Assembly (NCBI GenBank): GCA_015143295.1
Contig: CM026565.1
Location: 11,654,041 to 11,718,040, forward strand
DNA: 64,000 nt
Reading direction: 5' to 3'
Source: Tetracentron sinense
Taxonomy: Eukaryota; Streptophyta; Magnoliopsida; Trochodendrales; Trochodendraceae
Positions 1 to 11,453 of the stretch are shown here, piece by piece. The notes beneath the pieces were generated by a model. The model saw only the letters and a list, made by a program, of their open reading frames with translations. It had not been told where the DNA came from and did no database searches. The position numbers were made by a program, and so were the translations under genes. Numbering within the stretch: position 1 is the stretch's first letter; each line of letters opens with the position of its first letter.

Positions 1-154
1 TCCTAAAACCTTTTTAATACTATAATACCTTATCTTAATATTTAATTAAGACTAAAAGGATTTAAAATCCTTATTTCATAGAATGTGGAGGCTTATAAAG
101 GCTTAAAGCCTTGACATAAGTTCTATATATGAACAAAAGTTCCAGGGTGCTACA
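1..154 (-). repeat. 3' LTR, U3 end only, of a gag-only Tekay-like element
   Basis: The stretch ends in tgctaca and is followed at once by a polypurine tract on the minus strand, so it is the U3 start of a minus-strand 3' LTR; the rest lies left of the window. It matches 8827-8979 closely, with about ten differences by eye, which makes both parts of the same LTR family and suggests an old insertion. Confidence 0.8.
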
Positions 155-419
155 TTCTCCCCCCTTACAAAAATTTCGCCCTCGAAATTTGGATGACACA
201 AAATCAAGCGGGGACAACTTTCGCACATGCAAGCTTGAACTCTGTCCCTAGTTATACTAAGGACATACTAATCCTTCATCAACCAACACAAGACTAGGCA
301 CTTTCTTGTTAGCAAAGCACTTAGGTTTTTCATGTCACTAACCACCCACGAAAAGTAAGAAATCTTCCATAACATAATATAATTTGTTTATACCTGTAGG
401 CAACATATTGAAAGACACC
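155..419 (-). other. Polypurine tract and 3' untranslated part of the same element
   Basis: A polypurine tract (minus strand; seen as ttctcccccctta at 155-167) adjoins the LTR. The remaining 250 bases carry no recognisable chromodomain, integrase or other pol sequence, although pol lies here in the related elements further right. The stretch is cut at 419 by a solo LTR and resumes at 3229 with the end of gag. Confidence 0.65.
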
Positions 420-1150
420 TGTAACGACCCAGAATTTTAATATAAAAAATTATGTGTTTATGGGTCCTTAATGGAGGTTAATTAGTTAATTATTTGTTCA
501 ATTAATAAAAAATGGATTTTGTTCGGGATTGAAGTGCACCAAGAAAATCTCAGTATCTTTTGGCAAAAATTGCACACAGTGTGCCAGTCGACTACCGAGA
601 TATACCCCTACCGTATCGGTTCCGTCAGGTACCATTTCGCTGGACCGCGGGGCCATTATGTGTGATAAAATTGAGAAAAAGGGAAAATTTTCATATTTCC
701 AGAAATTAAGTGGGACCCAATATCTATTGGAGATCCTAATAGAAATCCGTACGGTTGGCACTAATGCGTGCTGGTCGGTTGAGAGGATGATCGTCTGTCG
801 TTTCAGCAGTTAGTTATCTCAAACGAAGAAGCGACAACGTGTTTTGTGTCCGAAATTAGAAAATTAGTGGGTTTTGCAATTTTCTTCCGGACTAAAGTGC
901 AGCTGTCAAAACTCAGTATGTTTTCCCAAAATTTTTACAGTAGATGTCAGACTACCCCAAGTTTAGCCACCTAAAGTTTCGTTACTGTCGGGTGTCATAT
1001 AGCAGGGTTTCGAAGAGCTTATACATGAAAAATGGGAAAATCCGATCAAACCGTTCAAATTGGTCAAGGTAGTTGACTTAGTCAACTACCACTTTTTCCA
1101 CACCAATTGGGTCATGTGCTTTTGCACATGATCTAGCCCCATTTAAGGCA

Positions 1151-1158
1151 TATATAAA
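1151..1158 (+). promoter_or_regulatory. TATA box of the solo LTR
   Basis: tatataaa stands about 730 bases into the LTR, followed by a GA-rich leader, which is the usual layout of a plant LTR promoter. Activity is inferred only. Confidence 0.55.
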
Positions 1159-1218
1159 TGGGGGCCAGCCCCTCATTTGCTCACGGTTTCAGTTGCAAAC
1201 AGTGCTTTGCCAGATTTT

Positions 1219-1411
1219 TTTTAGAGAGAGAAAGTGAGGAGAGAGAAAAGAAGAGAGAGAAAGAGGAGAGAGAAAGGAAGAGAGAGAAAGGGAAAGGGAG
1301 GTCCCCTTAGGGTTTTTTGACATCCCTGACGCGTTGACGGCATCTAATTTCTTCTCCGATGCTTTGATTTGCGTGTAGAGAGAGAGAAAAAAAGGTAGAG
1401 AGAGAAAGTGA
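1219..1411 (+). repeat. GA-rich simple repeat in the LTR leader
   Basis: Runs of gagagaga and gaaag dominate this stretch on either side of a short unique segment. It lies just after the TATA box, in the place of the transcribed leader. Confidence 0.6.
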
Positions 1412-1884
1412 AAGTTAGAGAGAGGAGCTTTATCTTGGGGTTGATCGCCCTCCCAGACGTGTTGGCGGTGCCCGTTTTTGCACTAGCTGCCTCGAAACGC
1501 ATGAAGCAGGTAAAACCCCTCTCTTTTCTTCTCTTTTTCCGCTTATTTTGCTATATTATTTCATGTGAAGTATATGCATGTCTTTTGACGTGAATGAAAA
1601 AGGGTCGGAGACCCCTATGTGATGTTGTGATTTTATGTGGTCCATCGGGGAGCCCAGATCGGGTCTCGGGTAAATTGTATCGCCACTTTAGGGTAACAAA
1701 AAGTTATTTTGAAGGTCGTATAAGGCTATGAAGACATTCATTAACCTGAAAACGTTCCCTAACGGGACGGTGTGTTACCGGAGTTGGTTCACGGGCGCGA
1801 GGCCCAAGTATTTCAGTTAATCAAGCGAGGCTTGGGTTAACTGGGGTTAACCTGTGGTTAGAAAATCTAAATAGGGTTAAGTAT

Positions 1885-2330
1885 AATCCGTGGTTCCTCT
1901 TTGACTAGGTCAGGAGAGACGGTGTCCAGTAGGGCCCGGGGTTCCTCCGTGACTGATAGTCGGGAGATGTCGGTCTGTTTGTTTAGGTCATCGGTGGTGC
2001 CTCTTGGACTAGGTCAGGAGTGGCAGTGTCCTGCATGACCCGTAGTTCCTCCGTGACTGATAGTCAGGAGATGTCGGAGTCCTAGGGAGTTTAAAGTGGC
2101 TGAACATCAGATAGTGTATAGTCTGGGATTCCTCTCTGGGTGGGTCAGAAGATGTCAGCACCGTGTCTATCGGGGTCCCTTCTTGGTGGAACGTCAGGAG
2201 ATGGTGGCATTGGTAAAGATGTCGGGGTTCCTCCGTAGACTAGCCAGAAGATGACGGTAGGCAGGTTGGTCGGGGTTCCTTCTTGACTGATACCCAGGGC
2301 GATGACGGCGACTACACGGTAGATGTTGCC
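1885..2330 (+). repeat. Imperfect tandem array, about 45-65 base unit
   Basis: The words ggttcctc...gactga or gactag, then gtcaggagatg, recur about eight times with varied spacers. The array is in the R/U5 part of the LTR, where the other LTR families of the window also carry tandem arrays of unrelated sequence. Confidence 0.65.
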
Positions 2331-3228
2331 AGTCAGTTGAATGGAAAAGTATTGTCCTTATTGGGTGAATGCCCATGTTGTGTGTGTAAGCTTCGGATAT
2401 GAAGTGGTCTGAGTTGGTATACTCAGGGTTGGTGTATTTGTTTGAGTTGGTGGACTCATGGTTCGGTATGGAATCGTCGAATTCTGGGTGAGTTGGGTTG
2501 GTATACCCAAGGTTTGGTCGTGTTCGGGTGAAAGCCAGAACAACGTGTGTGTGAGTCAAAATGACTCAATGTATTATGGTTAGGATTTAGAGACTTTAAG
2601 CTAAACATTTGTGGGCTGTGGCCAATTAATAGAGTCTCAGGACTCGAAATGAAACATGATTGATATCGAAACGATAACTTGGTAATATAATACATTCATA
2701 ACTGAACTTCATAATTAGAAAGTAATGTGAGGTCGGGAACCTCGGTTAGGGTGACGTAACCCTAAGTGACCTTGGGTCACAGTTTATTATATACTGTTCT
2801 ATTTTACTGTAACATGCAAATTGAACTGTTTATTATATCATTATTGATGCGTGTTATTATGTGGAAAATAGTTTAGAAGGATTGTGGTTTTATTGGGTTT
2901 CATAGCTCACTTACTTTTTGTGTCAGCAGATCTTGGAGCTGCTGACTAGTAACTGAAAAGTCTATTTGAACATTTTGAAAGCTTGTACAAGTTGTACCTG
3001 GCGTGATAGAGGCGCCTACTTTTATAAAACAAACTTGATGTAAATAATACAGGTATATGGTTTGTATGATGACTATTGTGATGACAGGTGTTATTTGCTT
3101 TTTGGAAGCATCTGATAAATGTTTAAATTTATCGTATTTTCACGGGTAAAGTCTTCTGCTTGCATGATTTGACGAACGGACGCGCGTCTCGGAACTTGAT
3201 TCCCTATACGCGGGTTCGGGGCGTCACA

Positions 3229-4479
3229 ACAACATTACGTCATCCTTTACCAACCCAAATTTCTATCTCTCGGCATTCATGCAACATCATTAGGTGACTA
3301 AGCACCTTGCCCTGAGATAACAAAAACTTGACCCTCATTAGCTTGAAGTGGAGGCTGTATGGGCTATGGGGGCCTCGAAGCTTGAAAGGACTTCTGTTGT
3401 GTAGGCAATCGATTTGGGAGTGTAGTCTCCTGGGTTTGAGCGCGTGGCCAATGGCTTGGACAATCTCTAATTTGGTGTCCTGTGTCACTGCAATGGTAAC
3501 ATGCTCCCGTAAGAGCTCAAAAATCCCCAACCAAGTGCTTCCTCTTACAATAACTGTAGAACTCGAACTTAGATGTAGAAGATGCTGGTTACACCTGTCG
3601 AGTAACTTGCATAGTAATAGGGCGAGGAGCCTGGGGTGCAAGAGAATGGCTCTGCACCTGCGTAGGTCCAGAGGACTGGTATGGAGTCATTCTGGCCCTC
3701 CTCTCCAGCTTTGTTCAGCCACTAGACTGGCCTCTCAATAGTTCTCTCCTCTTGTAGAATTCCTCAACATTCATTTTTGCCAACTTGGCCTTATCCACAG
3801 CTTTGGTGTAGGTCTCATGCCTAAACATGGAGACCCTATCCTTGATGTGGGCCTGCTATCCCCTCTCAAATTTCCTGGCCTTCATTGCCTTTGTGGTTAT
3901 TAGATATGGGGCGAACCTCGACAATTCGGAGAACTTGGCTTCGTACTCTACCACTGTTATGTTCCCCTGCTCCAAGGTAAGGAACTCTAATTCTTTCTTT
4001 TCTCTTACTCTTACTAGGAAGTATTTCTTGTAGAAAACATCAAGAAATTCTTCCCAAGTCCATTCTTGATCCGCTCGTGTCAAGTCCCTTGTTCTGATGG
4101 CAGATCTCCTCAAGTGATCGGCCTCACCCTCCATCATGAAGGCAGCCCAAGTGACTTTCTCTGCCTCAGTAGGCAACAATACTGAACATAGCTTCTCCAG
4201 CTGTCTGATCCATGCTTCAACAACCAATGGATCAATACCACCATAAAATACCGGGGGCCTTATCCTCCAAAATGCCTCAATTCCCATGGTATGATGTGCA
4301 GGAGTAGGTACAAGTGTCATAGTAGGAGTGGGGGTAGAGGGCTGCCTAGCTATGAACATAGCTAAGGTCTCAGCTATCGACCCTAATACTTGTGTAAGGT
4401 CAGGTTGCTCATCCTCTACTGGAGCGTCACCTCCATTTCCCCTAGTAGGGTAACCGTGACCCCGATTGCCACGTCTCAT
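3229..4479 (-). pseudogene. gag: gag relic of a Tekay/Del-like Ty3/gypsy element
   Basis: Read on the minus strand from the ATG at 4479 (MRRGNRGHG), the product shows the chromovirus gag signature: the RPPVFYGGIDPLVVEAWIRQ segment, WAAFMMEGEA, then FYKKYFLVRVREKKELEF and FSELSRFAPYL. A CX2CX4HX4C zinc knuckle is readable at 3460-3501. Gag forms the virus-like particle and the knuckle binds element RNA. The relic is broken (about three breaks) and its 3' side is separated from the LTR by the solo LTR at 420-3228. No pol follows it, so the element was non-autonomous or lost pol by deletion. Confidence 0.8.
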
Positions 4480-4769
4480 GATCGAATCTTGAGGACAATA
4501 GCAAAGCATGAGCCTAATTTGGAACCCAACTTATCTCATCCCTAATTTTAACAATCATTTCACGTTTATACATACATAATAATACATCAAGGTATACAAT
4601 AAGATAATGTAAGCATACCATTAATGTTTCCTAGCGTACGACATTAAGTCTTTACACTCGGTTAAGATATTAACCGGTTATATACTTAAGGCATTAACTG
4701 GCTTAAGATTAGCACTAATGCGTAGTTTTTTTTTTGTGTTATTTAAGTAAAATCCTCTTAATTTTGGTG
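4480..4769. other. Leader-like sequence upstream of gag
   Basis: AT-rich sequence with no open frame of note. The first bases resemble the sequence upstream of gag in the related element near 36365-36420. No primer binding site could be recognised, so the join to the 5' LTR is not preserved or has diverged. Confidence 0.4.
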
Positions 4770-5035
4770 GCATGTATGATGCTTCTACAATCTATATGAT
4801 GCGTATGAGATGTGCATTTGATGTTTATGTTATACGTGTGATGTTCATGCCATGTATGAAATGTATGCCATGTATGAAAATGTATGATGTGTATACGATG
4901 CATGATGCTTATGTGATGTATGACGTGTATGCTATGGATGATGCTTATGAGATGCATGATGCGCATGGTATGTATGAAGTGTATGCTATTTATGAGGCTT
5001 ATGGTATGCATGAAAGTGCATGTCATGCATGATTA
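4770..5035. repeat. Degenerate ATG/TATG-rich tandem repeat
   Basis: Words such as gtatgatgcttatgagatg recur about every 25-35 bases. The three-base periodicity yields low-complexity open frames on both strands that are not genes. Similar simple stretches lie in the R/U5 part of the other LTRs here, so this may be the remains of an LTR. Confidence 0.6.
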
Positions 5036-5070
5036 TCCTTGGAGTTATAATTTTTTTATCCTTTTAGACT

Positions 5071-5300
5071 GAGCATTGGGTCTAGAACGTGCTGCAGAAT
5101 GAGCGCACATCTGTATCTAGAACTTTGGACCGAGCATTGAGTCCAGAACGAGCTGTAGAATTAACGCACATCTGTATCTAGAAACATGCATGAGACATCA
5201 TTGAGCTCGTCCAATCATTTGGGACTGAGCACTGGGTCTAGGACATGCTGCAAATAATGCGCATCTATACCTAGAAGCGTGCCTCAAACATCCCAAAGTT
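5071..5300. repeat. Three copies of a 60-90 base tandem unit
   Basis: Three units share gactgagcattgggtctag, then a ctgcag-like word, then gcgcacatctgtatctagaa. Unit starts are near 5073, 5135 and 5223. The place and style match the R/U5 arrays of other LTRs in the window, but the sequence differs from them. Confidence 0.65.
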
Positions 5301-7078
5301 GTTTAAAAATATGTTGATATCCATATATGTTCCTACTAGTCGTGGGGTTTCCTGAACTCACATGGACTTGTTGTCACATCGTGATGTACGGGTTATGCTT
5401 ATGTCGCGACCCAAAACCCACCCTAGGAGTTAAAGTGAATCTTGGACGACTTATCATGACTTACATGACTTGCTTGACAAACCAACCTGCAAAAGACCTG
5501 AAGCATATACAATAGAGGACAATAAGAGCGGAAACATAACTACATGGCACAGCGGAAGACTAACCAAACCTCTAGTTATATATAGATGATCCAAGTTGTA
5601 CAAAATGACATCACAAAAGAAAGTGCGGACATGCCTGCCAAAATACATGAATATACTTTCTCAAGCTCACCCATAGCTCACTCATAATCTACCACCTAGT
5701 AGTACTCGTCTACATGAGGTTCCTCTGTAGGTTCCTCAACATACTCCTCTTTTACCCAAGGGCAAGGAGAACAGATGTCAAATGGAGCAGCTGCTCCCTC
5801 GGTACCTGCCGACATAAACGTACGGCTGAGCATGAAATACTCAGCGTGTACCAAATGCTAACCAACAGCCACAGCATAACAATAATGGAATATATATAAG
5901 TAGGAAGCAATTTATATAATAACAGGAAAGTAAAACAGTTTATATTCATGCTTGCATCACATAAAAGCTGATAAAACTCTTGAAATCATCGTGCACTTGA
6001 CTTGACTCAAATACCCTTTCGTACTTGAAAACCTTGTCATGTCTGTCTTGCTTGATCTTGTAACTTATGAGATGCGCTTGTGAGATGCACTTGGGAGGGA
6101 AGGGAGACCCTTCTTTCAATGACATGTACTTGTGAGTGAGGGGAGACCCCTCTTGGAAGGGAGGGAAGTGTGAACTCCCTCCTATGCAATGCTTGTTCTT
6201 GTCATTGTCAAAAGCGAGGTAAAACATATCGTAAGATATGTCCCACCTCTAAACCTTGTTCTTGAAAATATCGGTAAACAATGGTATGCATGCCATGCTT
6301 GTGGGATCGTGTACATGCTTTCATTTGGAACTAAATATGACATTTGAGATTTCAAAAATACATAGAATATCATGACTTTAAACAAGTAAACATTCATGCC
6401 ATTTAAGGAAAGCAATTAATCACACTATCATAAACCCTAGCAAATTCATGCACTTTTAAACATGCATTTCTTGATTTACAACTCATTTTCTTCACTTTGG
6501 CCTTTCATCAAACATGTGGTGTGTACACTATTCGTTAAAGCCTACACCATGCTTTTCTAGGTGGGTTTATGTTCACAACATACATGTGTATTCATTATTG
6601 ATACAATACCCTTCCCCATTTCATTCATCACAATACAACCACACGGCATCCATCGCCCATCATCCTCTATTCATTCATCCCATAGCATTTATATGTTTAG
6701 ATAGTATAGAAGGATCATAAAAAGGAAGAAATGAAAGAAGAATGTGGATTAGGAGGGTATCATATGGTACCAACCTTGAAGAAGCGAGGAAAACCCTCCA
6801 ACACGTGCGTGGAGATGCTGCCCTAGCTTGGAGAACATGATCCTCACGAGCTTGAACCTTGGATTGAAGAATCCAAGCCTTGAGGATGATTGTGGCTTCT
6901 CAAAACCCTTGATTTCTTCTCAAGTGGAAACCCTAGGTTAGAAATCCATTTCTCCTCTCTCCTTTTCTCTCAAATACTCTAAGTACGGTGAATGAGACCC
7001 TAAAGGCTTGGGCAAGTCTTAAGAGGTAAGGGTGTAAAGCCCCAAAGATGAAAAGACCCTTAATGAAATTCTGCAAAA

Positions 7079-7275
7079 CGCGATAGACCGATCGATCGGT
7101 GACTAATATCGAGCGATCGGTTGCCTACCGAGCGACCGGTGATTTGACTCGGCAATCGGTCAAAAAAAAGCTCTCTGGAATTTTTTCGCATATAAAAAAG
7201 TGCACCGGTCGATAGCTTCCGATCGATCAGTTGTGGACCGATCGATCGATATGGACCGAGCGATCCATTGCTCAA
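7079..7275. repeat. GATC-dyad array, U3, first copy
   Basis: Words of the type gaccgatcgatcggt recur about eight times on both strands. Equivalent arrays occur in most chromovirus LTRs of the window. Confidence 0.7.
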
Positions 7276-8224
7276 CAAACTCGATACTGAGTCCATTTTC
7301 ACGCATTCCTACTACTTAGACTTTTCCTACTTCCCTTTTGACCTCTTCTAAACATGACTAGGACTCCTTCAAGGCTTATAGACCTTATTCAATAATTTAT
7401 TTACTTCATTATAGCATTCTTGAAAACACGTAGAGCATTTGATCAAATTCACTAATTAGGAAAACTATATGAATCATGCTTGCATAGTCTTTAGTTAATT
7501 CCTTTAATTCCCATTTAGAAATTTTATCAAACACTGGGTATACAACTTATTTCTAACCATTTATTTGCATTCTTAGTTCATGCATTTCATCAACAATACA
7601 CGTGTGTTCATTATGTGTACAATGCCCATCCTCTATTTTTCATCACAAAACATTCCCCCCACCATACGGCATCCATCGCCTCAACCATGCATTCACACAT
7701 ACCCAATTTCTTCTTTGCCTTGTTTAATTGAGGGGTTTAATAAAACAATTCAAGAAAATGAATTAACTCAATCAATCCACAATCATGCTTTTAAATAAAC
7801 CTAGTTTATTACTAAAGTAGTTAGTAGGGTGTACAAACCTTGAGCTCAAGGCTTGATCATGAAGAAAAACCCCTTTGATTTAGGACTTCAAGCTTGAGGA
7901 AGAAGGAACCCTTTGAGAATAGAGGATTCTTTGCTTGATGGGGAAGAAAACCTTTAAAAATGCCGTAGGAAATGTTGCCGAGCTTGGAGAAGAAACTCCA
8001 CGCATTGCTTGAGGTTGGATTTGAAGAATCCAAGCCAAATGGATGATCTTGGGTTCTCAACCCTTGATTCTCTCTCAAAAGGGAAGAACCCTTTAGGAAC
8101 CCTTGGTTCTCTCTCCCTCTCTCTCAAAATATTGCTAAGGGTGTTTATGAACACCCTTGGCTCAAGCCAACCCTTAAAAGTTAGGATGCAGTAGCCGAAA
8201 GAACAAAAAACCCTTAATGAAATT

Positions 8225-8402
8225 TTTGCGAAATGCGAAGGACCGAGCAATCGGTGCTTATGACCGAGCGATTCGTGTTTTAACCGAGCTCTCGATCAAA
8301 AACCACCTCTCTGGAATTTTTCCCCATACAAATTTTTGGACCAGTCGATAGATACCGATCAATCGGTTTTGGACCGATTGATCGCTCTAGCGATCGGTGC
8401 TC
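8225..8402. repeat. GATC-dyad array, U3, second copy
   Basis: Six or so degenerate words related to gaccgatcgatcggt, followed by the conserved block that holds ttgatgattcaacttgcgtt, as in other LTRs. Confidence 0.65.
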
Positions 8403-8979
8403 TGTAAAAAAACGCGCTTCGGTATTTCAGCCATAACTTTTGACTCCCTTATTGGATTTTGATGATTCAACTTGCGTTGGATTCGTATTTCAAAGAGGAA
8501 CAATTTTTATGCTTTATAAGAATCCTAATTTTGAGTTTTAATTTACAAAAATTGGCTCTAAAGACGATTGATATGCCAATGGGTTTCATCAACCCATTTT
8601 TGCTGTAGATCCGATTTCGGAAATCGGACGTTTGACTTAACCCTGAATCAAATCAAAAAAGTAATCAACATGAACCTAGAAGAGGGTTCCAAAAAATCAA
8701 GAGTCACTCGATTTGGATAAGTGGTGACAACATTATAGCTTCTTCAAGTTGAGGGAAAATGTTAAGACATTTCCCTTTTTAACATTGATAACTTCTCCCA
8801 CTTTTATTTAGACATCCATGAACATTCCTAAAACCTTTTAAATACTATAATACCTTATCTTAATATTTAATTAAGATTACAAGGATTTAAAATCCTTATT
8901 TCATAGAAAGTGGAGGCTTATAAAGGCTTAAAGCCTTGGCACAAGTTCTATATATGAACAAAAGTTTCAGGCTGCTACA

Positions 8980-9423
8980 CAGATGGCGCCTTTTGAGGCA
9001 TTATATGGGAGATGTTGTAGATCCCCTTTGTATTGGGATGAAGTTGGAGAAAGGAAGGTATTGGGCCCATAATTGATTGAGCAGATTGCAGATAGGGTCA
9101 AACTTATCCGGGAAAGATTAAAGGCCGCACATGATCGACAAAAGAGCTATGCTGAGACTTGTAGGAGAGCTCTTGAATTCCGGGTTGGCGACATGGTATT
9201 CGTAAAGGTTTTGCCAACTAAGGGCATTATGAAATTTGGGAAAAGAGGAAAGCTCTGCCCGAGATATGTGAGTTCGTTGGAGATTATCGCTAGAGTCGGT
9301 GAGGTAGCTTACCATGTTGCTTTACCCGCTCATATGGTAGCGATCCACAATGTGTTCCACATTTTCATGCTCCGAAAATATATCCCAGACCCATTCCATG
9401 TCATCGAGCTTGATCCGGTATAA
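8980..9423 (+). pseudogene. Integrase C-terminal relic, Tekay-like Ty3 element
   Basis: The stretch opens in frame with [11 protein letters not shown] and continues through the GPY/F-like module (FGKRGKLCPRYV...VAYHVALPAHMVAIHNVFHIFMLRKYIPDP), which in the family binds DNA and leads to the chromodomain. It is cut on the left by the LTR ending at 8979 and on the right by an LTR mosaic. Orientation is plus, opposite to the neighbour on the left. Broken (at least one break besides the two truncations); no polypurine tract remains. Confidence 0.8.
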
Positions 9424-9480
9424 GGGCACTATTCACTAACACAATTCATAGCATAGTGAACTCGGTTCCGGGGTTCTACA
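9424..9480 (-). repeat. Short LTR terminus fragment
   Basis: The end ccggggttctaca equals the terminus of the solo LTR at 13795 and, in reverse, the start of the LTR at 51870. Only about 55 bases remain. Confidence 0.45.
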
Positions 9481-10203
9481 CCCATGGCATGACATGCATG
9501 ACACGACAAGACACGCAATACAAGACAAGCATAACTCAACAAGATCAAGCAAGACAGGACAGGACAAGAAAAGTTTTAAACACGAAAAGAGTATTTTAAG
9601 TCAAGTCAAGCACATGACGTTTTCAAGAGATTTCCGACTTCGATATGATATAAGCATGAACTATAAACTGTTTACTTTTCTTGTTAATTATATGAACTGC
9701 TTCCTGCTTTACTCTGTTATTATTATGCTATGACTGTTGGTTAATATTTGGTACCGTTGAGTATTCCATACTCAGCTGTACTTCTCATGTCGGCAGGTGA
9801 TAGTGAAGCGGCGGCTCCTTTTGACATCTGTCCTCCTGGCCCATGGGTGGAGGAGGAGTATGTTGAGGAATCTGTGGAGGAACCTTCTATAGAGGGTTAC
9901 TACTAGGTGGTAGATTCTAGGTGATTGTGGGTGAGATTGAGAGATTATATTTATGTATTTTGGTGGGCATGTCCGCACTTTCTTTTGTGATTTCATTTTG
10001 TTCAAAACTTGGATCAAGTATATATGTACTTAGAGGTTTGGTTAGTCTTCCGCTGTGCCATGTTAGTTATGTTTCCGCTATTATGTCCTCTATTGTGTAT
10101 GCTTTGTAGGTTTTATAGGATGGTTTGTCAAGCAAGTCATGTAAGTCATAATAAGTCATCCAAGATTCACTCTAACTCCTAGGGTGGGTTTTGGGTCGCG
10201 ACA
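9481..10203 (+). repeat. LTR fragment, R/U5 part, plus orientation
   Basis: It holds the landmarks of the tgtcgcgaccc LTR family in reverse: the gacaagac-rich stretch, gagtattccatactcagc, the cggcaggt word, and the end gggttttgggtcgcgaca. U3 is absent. It probably belonged to the same plus-strand element as the integrase relic on its left, but no polypurine tract links them. Confidence 0.65.
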
Positions 10204-10387
10204 ATATGTTGTGTATATAAACTTGGAATACTAAGATGGGTTATGGAAAGAAAAAGAAAATTTTGGTTCATGCTTCCGTACTTATGATTTAGCTTCTGCA
10301 CTCTGATTATTGTCTTTATAATATTATGTTACCTTGTTCATTATGTATATAAACTTGGAATACTAAGGGGTATTTTGGGGCGCAACA
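10204..10387 (+). repeat. LTR terminal fragment of a second family
   Basis: It ends ggggtattttggggcgcaaca, the reverse of the start of the solo LTR at 11454. A short word, tatataaacttggaatacta, appears at both of its ends, suggesting an internal duplication. Confidence 0.55.
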
Positions 10388-11453
10388 CCAGAGCAGGTTG
10401 AGAAAGCCTTAAAGTGGCATGACTCAAATAGTTTAGCCAAATGCTATATTCTTGCATCTATGTCAAATGTCCTTCAACAGCATGAGGGTTTTAGTATTGC
10501 TAAGGACATAATGACAAATCTCAGGGAGATGTTTGGGGAACTGAATAGGACTGCTAGGTAGTTGGCTATGAAAGGACTAATGGGAACCAAGATGTCTGAT
10601 GGTAGCCTAGTCTGGGAGCATGTCATCAAGATGATGGGGTTCATTAATGAACTCTTGACTCCTGGTGCAGATCTTGATCAACAGAGTCAAATAGATGCGA
10701 TCCTAAACTCTCTCTTGGAATCCTTTACTGTGTTTGTGTTGACTTTCAACATGAAAAAGTTGGAGACTGCTTTGCCAGAGCTTCTAAACATGTTCTAAGG
10801 AGCTGAAGACCTGATGAAGCGTATTAAGCTCTTTGCATATGTGGCAGAGGGAGTTGGACCTTCGAGGCCAAGCCTAAGGGCAAAGGCAAGAAAAGGAAGA
10901 AGTCCAATTTCTCCAAGTTCCTCAAAGGTAAGAAAGGAAACAACAAGAAAGCATCTTCTGGGTAGAAGGACAAGGATAAGAATCAGAATGTCTACTTCTC
11001 TTGCAAGAAACTAGGTCACTGGAAGAATCAATGCCGATTTTACTTAGCATCCCTCAAGGACAAACCTTTGGAAGGTATGTTCGAAACTTTCATCATTGAA
11101 TCCAACTTCATTGTTGGTTCCTCTAACTCTTGGTGTGTAGATACTGGATCTACCTCACATATTTGTAATATGTTACAGGGATTTCAGGAGAGCAGAAAGC
11201 TCTGTGATGGGAAAGTCAATATAAGGATGGGAACGGAAGCAAGTGTTGCTGCGATTGCCATTAGGACTTATGTTTTAAAATTTTCTTTAGTTAGGATTTT
11301 AGTTTTGAAAGACTGTTTATATGTGCCAGACATGCTCAGAAATTTGATTTCTGTTTCTAATTTAATATCTATTGGTTATTTAGTGGATTTTGATACTAGT
11401 GTAATTATCAAGTACAATAATAAATTTATTATTTCGGGCACATTGTCTAGTGG
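10388..11453 (+). pseudogene. copia gag and protease relic
   Basis: The first part is a UBN2-type copia gag (KWHDSNSLAKCYILASMSN, then LREMFGELNRTARQLAMKGLMGTKM). A lysine-rich zinc-knuckle region (SCKKLGHWKNQC) follows near 11000. The aspartic protease start is clear: WCVDTGSTSHIC near 11130, then LKDCLYVPDMLRNLISVSNL, typical of copia protease. In a living element gag packages the RNA and the protease cuts the polyprotein. Broken, a few breaks. Confidence 0.8.

Larger units (their letters stand above)
420..3228 (+). mobile_element. Solo LTR, Ty3/gypsy type, plus orientation
   Basis: It begins tgtaacgaccc and ends gggcgtcaca, with typical TG...CA ends, and is about 2.8 kb long. The flanking pentamers acacc (415-419) and acaac (3229-3233) differ by one base and fit an aged target duplication. 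No primer site follows its right end; instead the gag relic of the interrupted element resumes, so this is a solo LTR left by LTR-LTR recombination. It contains a TATA box, a GA-rich leader and an imperfect tandem array. Small open frames within it are on both strands and have no family likeness. Confidence 0.8.
5402..8979 (-). repeat. Composite Tekay-like LTR region
   Basis: The left end tgtcgcgacc and right end tgctaca are typical LTR termini on the minus strand, but 3.6 kb is much longer than the 2.2-2.5 kb of sister LTRs. Two halves repeat the same order of landmarks: a cggcatccatcgcc-rich stretch (6640-6690 and 7665-7690), a leader with gaatccaagcc (6877 and 8026), and a GATC-dyad array (7079-7275 and 8225-8402). 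This looks like two related LTRs joined by insertion or recombination. The right half is the same family as 1-154. No primer site adjoins the left end. Broken or chimeric; old. Confidence 0.65.

Noticed and set aside
498-813. Overlapping open frames on both strands near the left edge
   Set aside because: Inside the U3 of the solo LTR; no recognisable protein motif.
4739-5032. Open frames on both strands rich in Met, Tyr and His
   Set aside because: Low-complexity ATG-rich tandem repeat read in two directions.
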